Source: Tamarix chinensis (Eukaryota > Streptophyta > Magnoliopsida > Caryophyllales > Tamaricaceae). Taken from it: 64,000 nucleotides of DNA. The translations under genes were made by a program, and so were the position numbers. Shown in pieces: positions 47,284 through 59,527 of this stretch (positions are counted from its first letter, which is position 1; each line of letters opens with the position of its first letter). Under the pieces are notes generated by a model. It did no database searches, was not told where the DNA came from, and saw nothing but the letters and a program-made list of their open reading frames with translations. The DNA lies in the NCBI GenBank assembly GCA_030549775.1, contig CM060175.1, positions 35,710,318 to 35,774,317 on the forward strand, written 5' to 3'.

Positions 47284-48553
47284 ATGAAAGAAATATATGA
47301 AGGTAGCATTGCGAGACATTTTGGTATACATAAGACTATGAAACTATTGCAAGAAAATTTCTATTGGCCACGAATGGTTAAACATGTAAAAGCCATGATA
47401 AGTAGATGTTCTACATGTCAAAAATGTAAAATTTACTTTCATAAAGGCTTATACACACTTTTACCCATTCTTGATAAATCATGGGAAGGAGTTAGTATGG
47501 AATTTATCGTAGGTTTACCAAGAAAGCAACGTGGTAAAAATTCTATTCTTGTGGTGGTAGATAGATTTTCTATAATGGCTCATTTTATTCCATGTAATAA
47601 AACCGATGATGCCACGCATGTTACTGACTTGTATTTTAGAGAGGTTGTTAAACTTCATGGTGTGCCTAAAAGAATAGTTTCAAATCGGGATGTCAAGTTT
47701 ATGAGTTATTTTTGGAAAACTTTATGGCATATGATTGGTAATAAGTTGTTATTTAACACTTCCATCATCCACAAACCGATGGTCAAACTGAGGTAACTAA
47801 TAGAACTCTTGGTACATTATTAAGAGGTTTAGTTAATAAGAGTACTAAAGATTGGGATGTTAAGTTAGCTCATGCAGATTTTGCTTATAATCGTAGTCCA
47901 TCTAGTACTACTTAAACTAGTCCGTTTGAGGTGGTGTATGGAGTGAATCCACATATTCCTATTAATATGATTCATTTGAAAAACGGTGAATTGCAAAATT
48001 ATGAAGCCAAATATAGAGTAAATTTTTTTCAACAGCTTCATGAGAAAAAAAATAACATTGAAAAAGCTAATGCCAAGTATAAAGCTCAAGTAAATAAGCA
48101 TAAAACCTTCATGTGTTTTCTCCTAATGACTTAGTTTGGTTAAATTTGCATAAAGAAAGATTTCCTAATTTACATAAAAATAAACTAATGACCAGAGCTG
48201 ATGGACCATTTAAAATACTAAGAAATTTTGGGGATAATGATTATGAACTTGAACATCCAGACCATTATGGTGGAATTTCAAGAACTTTTAATGTTGGTGA
48301 TTTGTCTCCTTATTATAGTGATGAACATTTGTGGGTAAATTCTTCTCAACTTGGGGAGAATGATGTAGGAGCATCTAATGATTCTCATATTCCTATTGAT
48401 TCTCATGGTAAGGAAGAATTAGCTTTCTTAATATTGGAGCCAATCATATTAAATGTTCTTGATAATATGTCTATGCTTGGTATTGAAAACAATTCGAGAT
48501 ATTCTTGTAGGTATGTTACATATTTGCAAGGAGACGATTTTAACACACTTTAA
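47284..48553 (+). pseudogene. CRM-like integrase with C-terminal extension into the 3' LTR
   Basis: The zinc-binding H-H-C-C region is visible (ARHFGIHKT...CSTCQKC, about 47310-47430). In the core the first catalytic Asp position reads SMEFIVGLP, so Asp is changed to Glu. VVKLHGVPKRIVSNRD holds the second. A frameshift near 47790 and a stop near 47913 interrupt it. The C-terminal block (48113-48553) has KLMTRADGPFKIL, SRTFNVGDLSPY, and a tail that continues past the LTR start at 48364 to a stop at 48551-48553. No chromodomain is present. Confidence 0.85.
48352..48363 (+). other. Polypurine tract of the CRM-like element
   Basis: TTGGGGAGAATGA-type purine-rich sequence immediately precedes the 3' LTR. 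It lies inside the integrase reading frame. Confidence 0.65.
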
Positions 48554-49188
48554 GTGTACAAGCATTCAAAGCATGCAAGACTAGGGCATACATGGGATGA
48601 TACTTTACAACAAGAAGATATGGTGATGATTATCATTAGTTATATTAACTTGTTGTAAACCCGAATTATATTTTATGTAAGTTATGGTTTGATGTAATTT
48701 CATGTATGTATCATAGTTGATTGTATGGCTTCGTAATGTTAGTCATTAGTATCATTTAGATGATGATATTATGATTAAGCTTAGATGTTATATGGGCTTA
48801 ATTTAAGTGATTAAATGGGCTTGAATTAAGGGGGAAATAGGCTAATTTAGGCATGTATTCAGGCCTCCCTTCCCTATATATATATCTACTTTTACACATC
48901 GAGCATAATGAAGAAATAATAGAATTTTTTGAGCTTAGAATCTATCTAGCTGTACTACATGTATTCTCCTTTCCAAGAATTATTTTATCAAGCAAAAACC
49001 TGGGGTTTAACCTTCATCCTTCGAGCCTTTGAATGATTGGTATCATTCAAAGCAACTGGTGACAAATTGTAACTTCTATTCGAGTGAAACCTACAATAGG
49101 ACCTATTTTACTCTTCGAGATTCAACTAGCTTGATTCAAACTCATGGAATAATCGATCCAACACTTCACTCCACTTTTGTTCACATCA
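48364..49188 (+). repeat. 3' LTR of the CRM-like element
   Basis: Starts TGTAGGAGCATC and ends CACATCA. It is the direct repeat of 42312-43132, with TATATATAT near 48878-48886. Its first ~190 bp are coding. Confidence 0.88.
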
Positions 49189-49675
49189 ACTACCCAACCC
49201 TTTCCTTGCATTACCCTCCACCAAACGAGACGTTTATCTAACCTTAAATCCTCGTATATAGCTCACCCTACGTATGTAAAGTAGGTAGCTTGAGCCACCT
49301 TTGCCCCCATCACTGCCCTGCGTTGCTTCCTTTGTCATAACCATCACCCCACTACCTCCCTCTCAACCCAACAGACCTTCCCCTACCTCCCCATACCCTT
49401 CGTTTTCCCCATTGTTCCTCTCCTCTCTCCTCCCTCTTCCTTCCTTCTCCACTACATTTGGCCACGCCACCACCACCACTACAACCCTCCTGGTCTAGGG
49501 AATCTACCACCTCACAACCACCACCTCCCTTTCTATCTTCCAAACTCAAATATTACCTTTTTCAAATCACCACCACTTCTATAGCTGTCACCACGGGCAC
49601 CGCCGCCGTTGCCGCCACCCTAGCTGCTACCTCCACTTCTAGTTGTACCCTAACCTTTGGTATCACTTAACTATA

Positions 49676-49676
49676 G

Positions 49677-49717
<41 letters not shown>

Positions 49718-49870
49718 TATACCAATATTATTATCATCATCATCATTACTACTATTAATCTTATTATGGTTATTACTACCACTAATATTATTGTTAGCCT
49801 CTTTAATAATACTAACATTATTAATACTATTAGGACTAATATTATTATCATTACTAATATTAGTCTCTCA
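49676..49870 (+). repeat. ATT-type triplet block of the solo LTR
   Basis: An (ATT)n run at about 49677-49712, followed by interrupted ATT/ATC triplets, at the same relative place as in the LTRs at 10478, 20101 and 30430. Confidence 0.88.
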
Positions 49871-51177
49871 TAAAAAATCAATTAGGGGACAATGAAAGGA
49901 AAAAGAGGAAAGTTAACACTAGTGTTCCACTCTTATAGGTGAACTAAATCCATCCCCTAAGGAGGCATAAGAGAGGTGCTCCAAGCCCGGTGTCATTTTA
50001 GGTATGGATATGGTTATTTCCCAATTTTTGTGTTATGTGTGTTGGTTATATGTATGTATTTTATATGGTTAAGGATTAAGCAGTGGTAGCACAGCTTGCT
50101 AAGCGTGGAACTAAGGTAAGTTATATATGTATTATGGCATGTATAATATGGTGATGTGACTTGTATTTATATTGTGCCTTATGTATTGTTTCCCTATATG
50201 ATATGCATGTTTTTAGTCACTACGTAGTATGATGAGGTTATGGGAGGATAAAGGAAGTATAGAAACAGAAGTGATAAGAGGGAAGTGAAAAAGGCTAAAG
50301 TATCTTATGACCTATTGGTGGACAAATGGAAGGGTAAAAGGAATAAAATAGGAGGATGGAATAAAACTTGCATGGGGATGGTAAGGCTAGTATAGGTTGT
50401 TTAGTCTTTACATGGGGGTAACTTTTATGTGGGGGCTAAGAAAGGAAGAGTAGTTTGTGATATTAGAGTCCATAAGTGAAAAATAGTATGTAGGTTAGTA
50501 TAAGGGTACATGGGGGACTTGGCTAGGTTTTGTGAGAAAAACACTAAGTGGGGGAATGTGTGGAAGGAAGAGTTAATGGAAGTTGTTGGAGTGTGGCATG
50601 AGAGTGGAAGGGTGTCACATGGAGGGAAAGGTGAGTTAAGTAGGAAGGGAAATGGTGTGTGTGGGTGATTCGGGGATGACATACAAGAAAGAGAGGTGCT
50701 AAGGTTTGGGGTGGCCAACTAGGGTTTTCGTGGCCACATATACAGGATGGGAAGTAAGGTTAGGATGCTCAATGTGGATCGTGTGGAGTGTTAGGTTAGA
50801 ATCAAAGGGAGTATGGGCTATGTATGGTAGGGAGAGGTTCATCCACATAAGCATGATTAGGATTTCTAAGGAAAAACACTAGAGGATAATGGTGAGTTAA
50901 GACGGAGATAAGGGAAGGTGGGCCCCAACCCGCATACATAAGAGTTTGATTTATCATGGTAAGTAAGGGAAAATGGGGAAAGAGTTCTGGGAGTTCTATT
51001 ATGTGTAGAAGTCCTAAGATATAGGATGATGGTTTTTAGGGGGAGTAGGTGTGAAAGGAGGGAAGAATGGGGAGTCTAGTAGGTATACATGTATAGTATA
51101 AAAGTACCTATTAAATAAGACATGAATAAGACACTAACAATTTAAAGTGAAATATTATTGAGTTAGACCCATACAAA

Positions 51178-51515
51178 TCCACCAGTAGTAATAGTGGCTA
51201 GGTACAGGGTACTCTGGAGATCGATCTATCAATGAATAATAGTGGTCGGGTACATGTTCCCTTAGATCTTTATGATCACCGACTATAATAGTGGGGGATC
51301 TTGAGCTCAATAAATTAAGCCTTAGTTGATAATAATTTATGAAAAAGATACTTGTTACTTACAGGGGAATTCCATGAGAGTTAGGACTAGACTGATCCAC
51401 CGGTGTAATAATGGCTAGGATCACCTTGGTCTAGAGATAGATCCATCAGTGAACAATAGTGGCTAAGATAGTTCTACCCTAGATTTTTTAGATCCATAAG
51501 CAATAATAGTGGGAT
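51178..51515 (+). repeat. Degenerate hairpin units in the solo LTR
   Basis: Units with (A/G)ATCCACCAGT-like starts and AATAGTGGCTAGG recur four to six times. The second-stem segment GGGTACATGTTCCC (about 51248-51261) still pairs. Confidence 0.6.
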
Positions 51516-52144
51516 TCCCATACTCACATGCTCTTAAATTGAGAATTGTGTGATAATGGGAATAATGGCTAGAGATCTGCTGATTATACATAAATGGACT
51601 AATTCACTATTTATATTCTCTCTCTTTTATGTATGACCTTAGCTGCATGGTTCTGTTGCTCAGTATGTAGCATACCGATCACTAGTTTCATGGATGCTTA
51701 TCATTCCCACGATTAGTAGCCCATTCTAAGTTAGTGTAGGTAGGAGATGGTGCATTTGATTCATTGCACGGGGCTGAGTGATGGGCTGTTAGACCTGCAT
51801 AGGGCCCAAAAGAGAGTGTTATTTGGATTCATCTATTTTATATTTTTACCAGCTTTTTTTTATCGTACTATTTTCCCATAGGGGATTTGACACTGTACTA
51901 GTTTTTTGTTTCTATAATAACTCCTATATCATGCACTCTTCTTTTCTTTTAATTATGAATTATTAGAATCCTTGTAGTTTTATTCCCTAATCGAATTAAT
52001 GTCTTGTGAATTTTCTAGCCTTATGGTAGGTACAAGACTAGCTAGGGGTCAGACTTGTGTTGATCACAACAGTAACACCCCTATCCTCAGGTACAATTTT
52101 TGTGCAAACAAAAATTTTCAACTGTGAAATGTGCGGATGCTACA

Positions 52145-52335
52145 GATTGATTCCTTTTGAGGGTATCTCCCACTAAAGGAGTAATGAGGCTTGATAAGAA
52201 GGGTAAGCTCAGTCCTAGACACATTAGAATATATAAGATCAAAGACCAGGTTGGTTTGGTTCCCTATCATTTAGCCATACCATTATATTTTTTACATGTG
52301 AAAATGTTTTGAATATTCATCCAACTTTCTTTTTT
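52145..52335 (+). pseudogene. Integrase C-terminus of the old plus-strand Gypsy element
   Basis: The frame resumes after the solo LTR with LLRVSPTKGVMRLDKKGKL, SPRHIRIYKI, a decayed YHLAIP piece and a stop at about 52309-52311. It aligns with the intact chromovirus tail at 9961-10090. The chromodomain is only faintly traceable. Confidence 0.8.
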
Positions 52336-52379
52336 CCTTAAAAGTATTTGATGGTCTGATTTTGAAAAAAGAGGGAGGA

Positions 52380-55233
52380 TGATCTAACCATTTGTCTTCC
52401 TCTTCCTTTATCCTATATATGCGTCTAGAATAGATGATTCATTCTAGAATTTCACTACACAACCTAAAGATTTGCTTCCTACATTGATCTACCATTACCT
52501 TTTATGTTTTTGATCTTTTTCTAGAAGATCTCCACCTATAATCTCTAGAAAATTACCATTTAAGCTTTGCAATGGACACCAAACCATTCTTTATAAATCT
52601 ACCTATTTAACCTAAATTCAAATGGTACAATTAGATTTTTCAATATGTTATAGTATCTCACTCATTCCTTAACTTGTGCATCAGTTACAAATAACCTTAA
52701 CCATCCCTTTCCTTTACCTCTTTCTAGCCACAAAAGGTGTTGAGTTTCTCAACACTACTGCTCACTCATCTCTATTTCTATCTTTCACATTAATAAGGTT
52801 TACTCTTTTTAGCCTTTATCTATCACCCACATATTTTATTCTCAAGGAAGAAAGAGTTAGATTTGGAAAAAACTTGAGTATTTCTTTATGTTGATTCTTT
52901 TTTTTTATTCTCTTGGATGTAGTAATTTCATTTTCTTTACTTATTAAATATTTTTGTTTATAACAATTATTTAAAGGATTATGTGCTTTAACCTCTTATT
53001 TTTAATGCTATGAATGTTAAAATACGTCAACTAAAGGTTTGCCTTCTTGGTGCACTAAGCTTAAACTAAGTTATTATTTCCTTTGAAATGTGGCATGACT
53101 AAGCTCTTGAGTTAGTGTTCTCTATAAATTTCCAATCTTTTTATGCATGTATGCAATTATTGGAAGTTTAGTGACTCGTGTCGAAGTATTTAATAATTAT
53201 ATAAAAAAAAGGCATGATTCATGGGAAATGAGATTGATTTCTTGTCAATAAAGTAGGATTTAGTATTTCTACATGTTAAATCGTTGTTTTATGCAATTTC
53301 CATGTTATGATTTGAATGTGGTAGAATTTTAGAGCTTCTATTATTTTTAAAATGACTGTTATGTTTCATGTAGGGACAAACCTTCAACTAGTTAGGCCAA
53401 ATTAGTCAACTTGTCCTTAGTAGGGTAAATCAATTAGCTTATACTATTAACTAAGTCCTTTATGGTAAATTTAGTTATGCTCTATTAAAACCCATAAAGA
53501 TATGTATCAGAACTTATTGGTTGGTCTTAGAATAGTCCACTAAGTTGACAAAACTGACTAACTAATTTAAGAAAATTCTAGGGTTTGGTAAGCTAAACTA
53601 ATTGACTAGTTCAATTAGAAAGTGCCATTTTTGTTTCTTTTAAACTCAATATGATTTCAGGCTTGACATTATGGTTTAATGTGATTCTTTAATGATGATA
53701 ACAAACGTCCTAACATGAATTAACTAAAATATTAGATGGTTTAAATGGTTTATAATTCATGGTATTCTCATTAAGTGCTTTTTCAAGATCCTAATGGAAA
53801 AACTAGAACATATATGCTATGATGCTACCAATGGATGATATAATCTAGATGCTTGGGATAAATGCATTATCTTATTTGATGCACTTTAACTTATCTATGA
53901 ACTAATGAATATTCCAGCTCATGGTTTAGAGTGTAACAATAGTTAAGTTGGAATGATTAGCTAGATAATTTCTTAGTTGGTATATAGGCCTTATGTGATA
54001 ACATACAATTGGAGAATAACACGATAATCTCTGAAAGTGAAAGATGATCGAGCTTTACATAGTTCTAGATTACTCAATCCTCAATTAGCTAACATTAGAC
54101 ATTTGTTGGTGCATTTTTCCTTTACCTTTGGGAGGGTCGTAGAGAACCTTAGTGCCTTAACTACTTTAGAAACTGATGATATACTCGGTGTATATATTTG
54201 AAGGTGTCTGATGATCCAGTTTGTTTATTTTCTTTAGCCTAAATTTATTTCCATTTGTAGTTACTTAGCTTCAGTCAGACTTTTTGTCCATTGGTGGTTA
54301 CTTGGCTTTGATTGGAATTTATGTTCTCTTATTTTGATAGGCTTGCATGGTATATGATTCACCCCATCGCTCAAAAATGGAAAAGGAATAATGGATAGTG
54401 AATAATTAATTTTATGGATCATGTAAACCTAGAAAATAGATCTAATGGAATATTGCTGTAAGTGGACAATCGATGATTCTAGTGAGATGTGGAATAACTT
54501 GCTATTAATTATACATACTATGCATGATATCTATGTTGTATAGATAAGCATGATGAGTTATGAACTATCTAATTCCTTACATGTTAATAAATTATGATGC
54601 ATGATATGATCATGATAATACATGTATATCTAAGTTTCTTATGTAAGTATGATAGCATGTTTGAGTATGATGCTATTCGTTACCTTAGGCCTTGTGTATT
54701 TAGAACTCTCATTGAGGATGTAACTTATCTTACATCTTATGTAGTGTATTGATATGTGTGTCACATGCTTAATCCCATGAGTAGAAGACCATGTGCAAGT
54801 TTTTGTGGATGGCTAGTAGTTAGCCTACCATGTGTAAGGCATAGGGGCTTAAAAGCATACACACCCGTAGATCTTTTGTAGTTCCTTAATGGACTAAGAT
54901 TTTAGGGCTTTCCATTTTATTGTTTTATCTCTGCTATATTTTAATTCTTTCTGTTTACTCTATCCTATGCATTCGAATATTTTGGAGACCTGTGGAGGTC
55001 TTATTTTGTAAACATTTTCTTCTAGTATCTACATATGATATATCTTAATCAATCTATTCTTGTACTTAGGTTTGTTTGTTTTCTTATCCTTGTATCTAAC
55101 ATCAGATGGGAAATAGAAGTCTATAATTTGTTATATGTAGTGGTAACACTATTTTTCTTAGGTGTGTTTGGGGTTTTTCACTTCCACAATATTTTCAAAT
55201 AATATTTTTGGTAGTGAAAAAAATAGTGTTACA
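52380..55233 (+). repeat. 3' LTR of the old plus-strand Gypsy element
   Basis: A purine-rich AAAAAAGAGGGAGGATGA (about 52363-52382) may be the polypurine tract. A TATATATG box lies near 52413. The sequence from about 53350 matches the 5' LTR pieces at 29672-30429 and 35341-36051, and it ends TAGTGTTACA. The promoter region is short compared with related LTRs. The AT-rich stretch 52640-53340 holds no gene. Confidence 0.72.
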
Positions 55234-56710
55234 CTAGAGCATATGAATAACAATTATCATGTTTTAATCTAAATCCTTTGGATATGCTTTTGTGCTATTT
55301 ATATCAATCCTAGCTTCATATGCAATGATAATCATGGATTTCTTAACATAAAAGAAACTTAATACCTTGGAAATGTTAGAAAAATCTAGTAACACAAAAG
55401 CATGCATATACTCACTGTTGAGCAAATTACACATGCATATTACTTTTAGTTAATGTCAAGTCAAACATACATACAAATTATTTAAGAGAATGCTACCAAC
55501 TTATCATGCATTTTATAAACCTTGCATGATATAAATCCATAGGATGACTATAGGTCTAAAGAAACAATATTTATCGAATAAGATTTCTACTATCTCAAGA
55601 GTCATTAGATTTACCTTAATCCAAGCTATACAAAATCGTAGAAGATCGTCTTCTCCAAGATAGCTCAAGGGTTCCTAAGAAATTGACACTTAGGAACAAT
55701 TATATTTACATCTAGTAAAATATAATAATAACCAAAATTAATTAAAACAAAGTTGAGAAAATGGTTTGAAAATAACTAAGAAAAAGGAATCTAAGCAAGG
55801 CAATAATGGAATAATGGGAGAAACTTACTCCACATGAGGTATGGCAATGAAAGAAAGCGATGTAGAAATTAGGAATGAATCACCAAGATTGTCACAAAGA
55901 GAGGGTGATACAACCATTATTTTTGCAATAAGGGATGGAATGGTGATGTTTTCTCCTTGAAGGAGGGATGCAATAGTGATGCTTACTACAACAAGGAGGG
56001 GGTGCAACATGTTCGTTTATGCAGCGAAGGGGAAGGGAATGTCACTAGTTCACACTACCAAAAGCTAGTCAACATTAATGATTGATGTAGAAGGATTCAA
56101 TGATAATGAAAAATAAGAATGTTAAGAAGTACTGCATATGGAAACTTGGGATGGTAGAGGCGAAGGAGTAAACCAAAGGTTTTTTATATGGTCAGATAAA
56201 AACAAAAAAAATAAAGGAGAAGAAGAATGAGGGCCTAAATAGGTGAGGGGTGTGTGAATGGATGTATTAAAAAATATGAAGAGAACATGGGAGGTAGAGA
56301 TGTAGATTGAATAGGAGAGGATGGCATGAAGCAGCAAAAAGTGTCAAGGAATTAGGATGATAATGAAAGGATAAAAAAAAAATAAGGTAGGTTGCTAATT
56401 AGAGTAGCTGAATTGATGAAAAATATATGATTAGTAGAATTGGGGTTGCTCGATAAAACACATACAATATAGGGCTCCAACTAGTGCTAAAACTAATAAC
56501 CCAATCCTATTCAAATTTTCCCTAATTAAAATTTTATTAAATAATTAATATAACTAGATACACATTATTATTAGTTTCATGACTATTATTTATAAATTAT
56601 ATATTTTATAAATGGGGTATTGAATTTCCAAATCAAGATTAAACACCTTCTAAACTCCTTTAAACATAAAAATTTTATACTTAATAAATCTCAAATTGTG
56701 GGGTATTACA
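55234..56710 (-). repeat. Minus-strand long-LTR fragment (5' part)
   Basis: Read on the minus strand it starts TGTAATACCCCAC at 56710 and has a TATATAAAA box near 56181-56190, followed by CT-rich leader sequence. It is cut at 55234 by the LTR to its left. Confidence 0.62.
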
Positions 56711-58968
56711 TAAAGTCACATTATAAGCATGTTAATTAGATTTTAGATAATGATGTTTGTCCTATTATTAAACATAAGATAAGCCCAATGATAATGATTA
56801 CTTAATACAACTATCTTATATCAAAATTCACTGGAATTAAAGCCTTATTTTGTGTTCATGGAAAGAACATGGGATCACAGGACAACAACATAGTTACATT
56901 TAGGCGTCAACTTAGAAGAATTATACTCAACGTTCAAACAAGGTATATAGTACATGTAAGTAGATGTGCTTCACTGATTGATATATTTCATTAATATATT
57001 CATAGTTAATAGTTTATATTAACTTGAGAATAATGATATATAGAAACTATATCCACTAATCTAGTACATTAGCGATACTAACCATAGGTGTTCCACTAAG
57101 AACTTTAACCAGACAATCAAATAATAGGACACCTAATCTCTTATGTATAGATAAATCTTATAAAGACAAAATATATTAAGACATCTATAAAGTAGAAAAG
57201 GACTTGTTCAGAGCACACAAGGAACCTAAGATTATAGAATAGAAAACACAATAATAGTAAAATTTAAATACTAAATCAAACTCAATTTCTACATTGAGTG
57301 ACACAAGTGCTAAGAAAAGATATTTCACTTTAATCATTTAATGTTTTATTAAGGATTTAGGTCAAACAAGAACCATAACCTATAAAATATCACTTAATCA
57401 CTTGATTCACTTTTATGAACATAAAGCGATTATTTTATTGAATTCCAATATATTATACACATTTAATCCATAATGGAATCAAGAACTTAATGATTTTGAG
57501 TGCAAAGGCCCATAAGCAAGCCATTAAGAACAAATTGAATATATGAGGCATTAAATCCAAATGCTATTCCTTGAAGGGCTCATTATAACAAGATATCAAT
57601 ACACATTAACACTAATTTATTCAAGTTAAAGGTCAATAGTAAATTTCTAAGTGAGAGGTTAACAGTGTTAATAGTTGACTAACGTTAAACATTTGATTAC
57701 AACTCAACTAAGTATTGAAATATAAGGCAAAAAAATAAAAACAAAAATCCGAATGCACATAAAGTAACTAGAATGCTCGATATAGTAAGCTAAACTTAAC
57801 TTAAGATTAAGATAGTCATGCTAAATTGGCTTTTACTTAACCAATTATTTTTCAAGGATGAAACTCAAAGTATGGACACTAACTCTAAAATAATAAGACT
57901 ACTGAATGCACCAAAAAATATACTTTTTTACTTAATGACTTACTTTAATCATCTTTAATTACTCATAACATACCAAAAAACTATTATACTTATACATTTT
58001 CACTTTTAAAAAAAAATAATATTCATTTTATTCTCAAAATTTATAGAATTTAATTATAATAGAAAAAATTCCCTTATTGACACCCTATCCCTTTAAACAT
58101 AAAAAATTATAATTAATTCCATACAATATCAAAATACCTAAACATAACATTCAATACCCTCTACCTTAAAATACGTACAACTATATAGATTCTATTAACC
58201 AAACTCGCATAAAATAATAAATTTGAGATTTCATACATATACAAGAATATTATTTTTGTTAACTAAAACTCATGAAATATAAGGAACCACATCATCATAC
58301 CATTATACACATAAATACATGCTTATTTAAAATTAAAATGAACACGATCATGCCCAAATAAGATGTAGCCTTGAGCCTCCTAGGCTATATCAACCATTTT
58401 CCATCCTAGACCATAATTCCAACGTGCTTACATATGTTTTATTGCATATAAAATTAGCATTCTTATCTCTCATTCATAAGACCTATAACACATTTCTTAG
58501 GTTTTAAGTATGGTACGTGTTGAAGGTTATTGAGACAAGATCGTAAGCTCTATTGTATGGTGTCGGTGAAAGTTGTAGTCTTACATTTGTTATGATCTTA
58601 CTTTGAGATAACTATTTAATTAAAATATATGTTTTTGGAGTTTGGAAAACCCGAAATTTAGCTTATGCTCCCTTCCCTAAAATATAAAATGTGGTTGATG
58701 TTGACAATCCCTAAAAAAATCCCTTGGCAATAGTGTGTAGTGGTGGTAGGAGTTGTAGTCTTACACCAATGATGTTATTTAAAATTAATTTTTAACTTAT
58801 AATAGGGATTCATGATAGAGTGGTGATGTGTGATTTGCATACCGTTTTATACCATATATGTTATCCATGATCCTATAAGTTATGTTATCTAGTCATACTG
58901 CATGCCATGTTGTTATATGACTTTCATGTGCTACATTAGCACTTACCATGTTCCACGTAAGTAGTTTT
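56711..58968. other. Unassigned AT-rich sequence, probably old LTR debris
   Basis: No gene. Near 58540-58580 and 58730-58770, two copies of a segment with GTTGTAGTCTTACA lie about 190 bp apart. TTAGCACTTACC near 58936 resembles the 3' part of the long LTRs, so the right end is probably a plus-strand LTR remnant. The rest (56711-58500) shows nothing I can name. Confidence 0.4.
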
Positions 58969-59514
58969 TGTTAGAAATTTACCTTAGAACTAATCATGGA
59001 AGTGTTTTTAGACATCTTATATTTACATGACTTAGGCGGTTATAATGTTTTCATAGAGGACCACTTATGAATTGTTGGATTAAGAGATATTTTAGGTCAA
59101 CATATAATGATTGTTGAGCCTATAGGGTCACAAGTTAGAATAATATAGATATAACATTAGTGGACTAAGATGTTTGATATAGTGAAATCCGTTAGGCTGA
59201 ATACCATATCATATAGTGTTTCTTATGGAATTATTTCCCTTTATATAGGAAGAGAGCCATGTTGAGAAGGTAATAAGAAAATTATTTTTCTAGTATGCCT
59301 TTTCAACTTCTCTAGAGAGATAAAAATAACCTCTTAATGCTGGCACATATAGTTATAGATTGAGCTTGTTCATGTGGTTACCAATAAAGGCAATGTATGG
59401 CTTTTGATCCTAACATGTTTATCGTGCTAGAAGACATATGTTATGTATTAGTTAATATGTCTTTAACATTTTAATGGATAATAAAATTCATATTAGATCT
59501 GAAAATTCCTAACA
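58969..59514 (+). repeat. 5' LTR of the Copia element
   Basis: Starts TGTTAGAAATTT and ends AAAATTCCTAACA, inverted at the tips, immediately before the primer site. GTTTT (58964-58968) would be the target duplication, but its partner is not in the window. Confidence 0.82.
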
Positions 59515-59515
59515 A

Positions 59516-59527
59516 TGGTATCAGAGC
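59516..59527 (+). other. Primer binding site of the Copia element
   Basis: TGGTATCAGAGC is a perfect initiator-Met-tRNA type site, two bases after the LTR. Confidence 0.92.

Larger units (their letters stand above)
42312..49188 (+). mobile_element. CRM-like Ty3/Gypsy chromovirus with both LTRs (6.9 kb), decayed
   Basis: Two direct LTRs (42312-43132 and 48364-49188) flank a primer site and a gag, protease, RT, RNase H, integrase order, with many stops. The pol frame runs about 190 bp into the 3' LTR and no chromodomain is seen; both are traits of centromeric CRM chromoviruses. By eye the LTRs agree at roughly nine bases in ten. The flanking target duplication (GCTAA / ACTAC) is weak. Confidence 0.85.
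41313..52144 (+). mobile_element. Solo LTR (about 3.95 kb of its own sequence) split by a CRM-like element
   Basis: Its parts are 41313-42311 and 49189-52144. It starts TGTAGTACCCCAAAACC and ends GGATGCTACA. Flanks GATAA (41308-41312) and GATTG (52145-52149) agree at 3 of 5 bases. Removing it rejoins the pol sequence ...IGDN / FLRVSP..., which shows it is an insertion. It carries a CT-rich tract (41635-41720), a TATA box (42191-42198), a triplet block (49676-49870), a donor-like site (50002), hairpin units (51178-51515), the stem-loop (51661-51677) and an acceptor-like site (51739). Confidence 0.85.

Noticed and set aside
55825..56337. Minus-strand frames of 61 and 71 residues
   Set aside because: They lie in the promoter and leader of a minus-strand LTR and show no domain.
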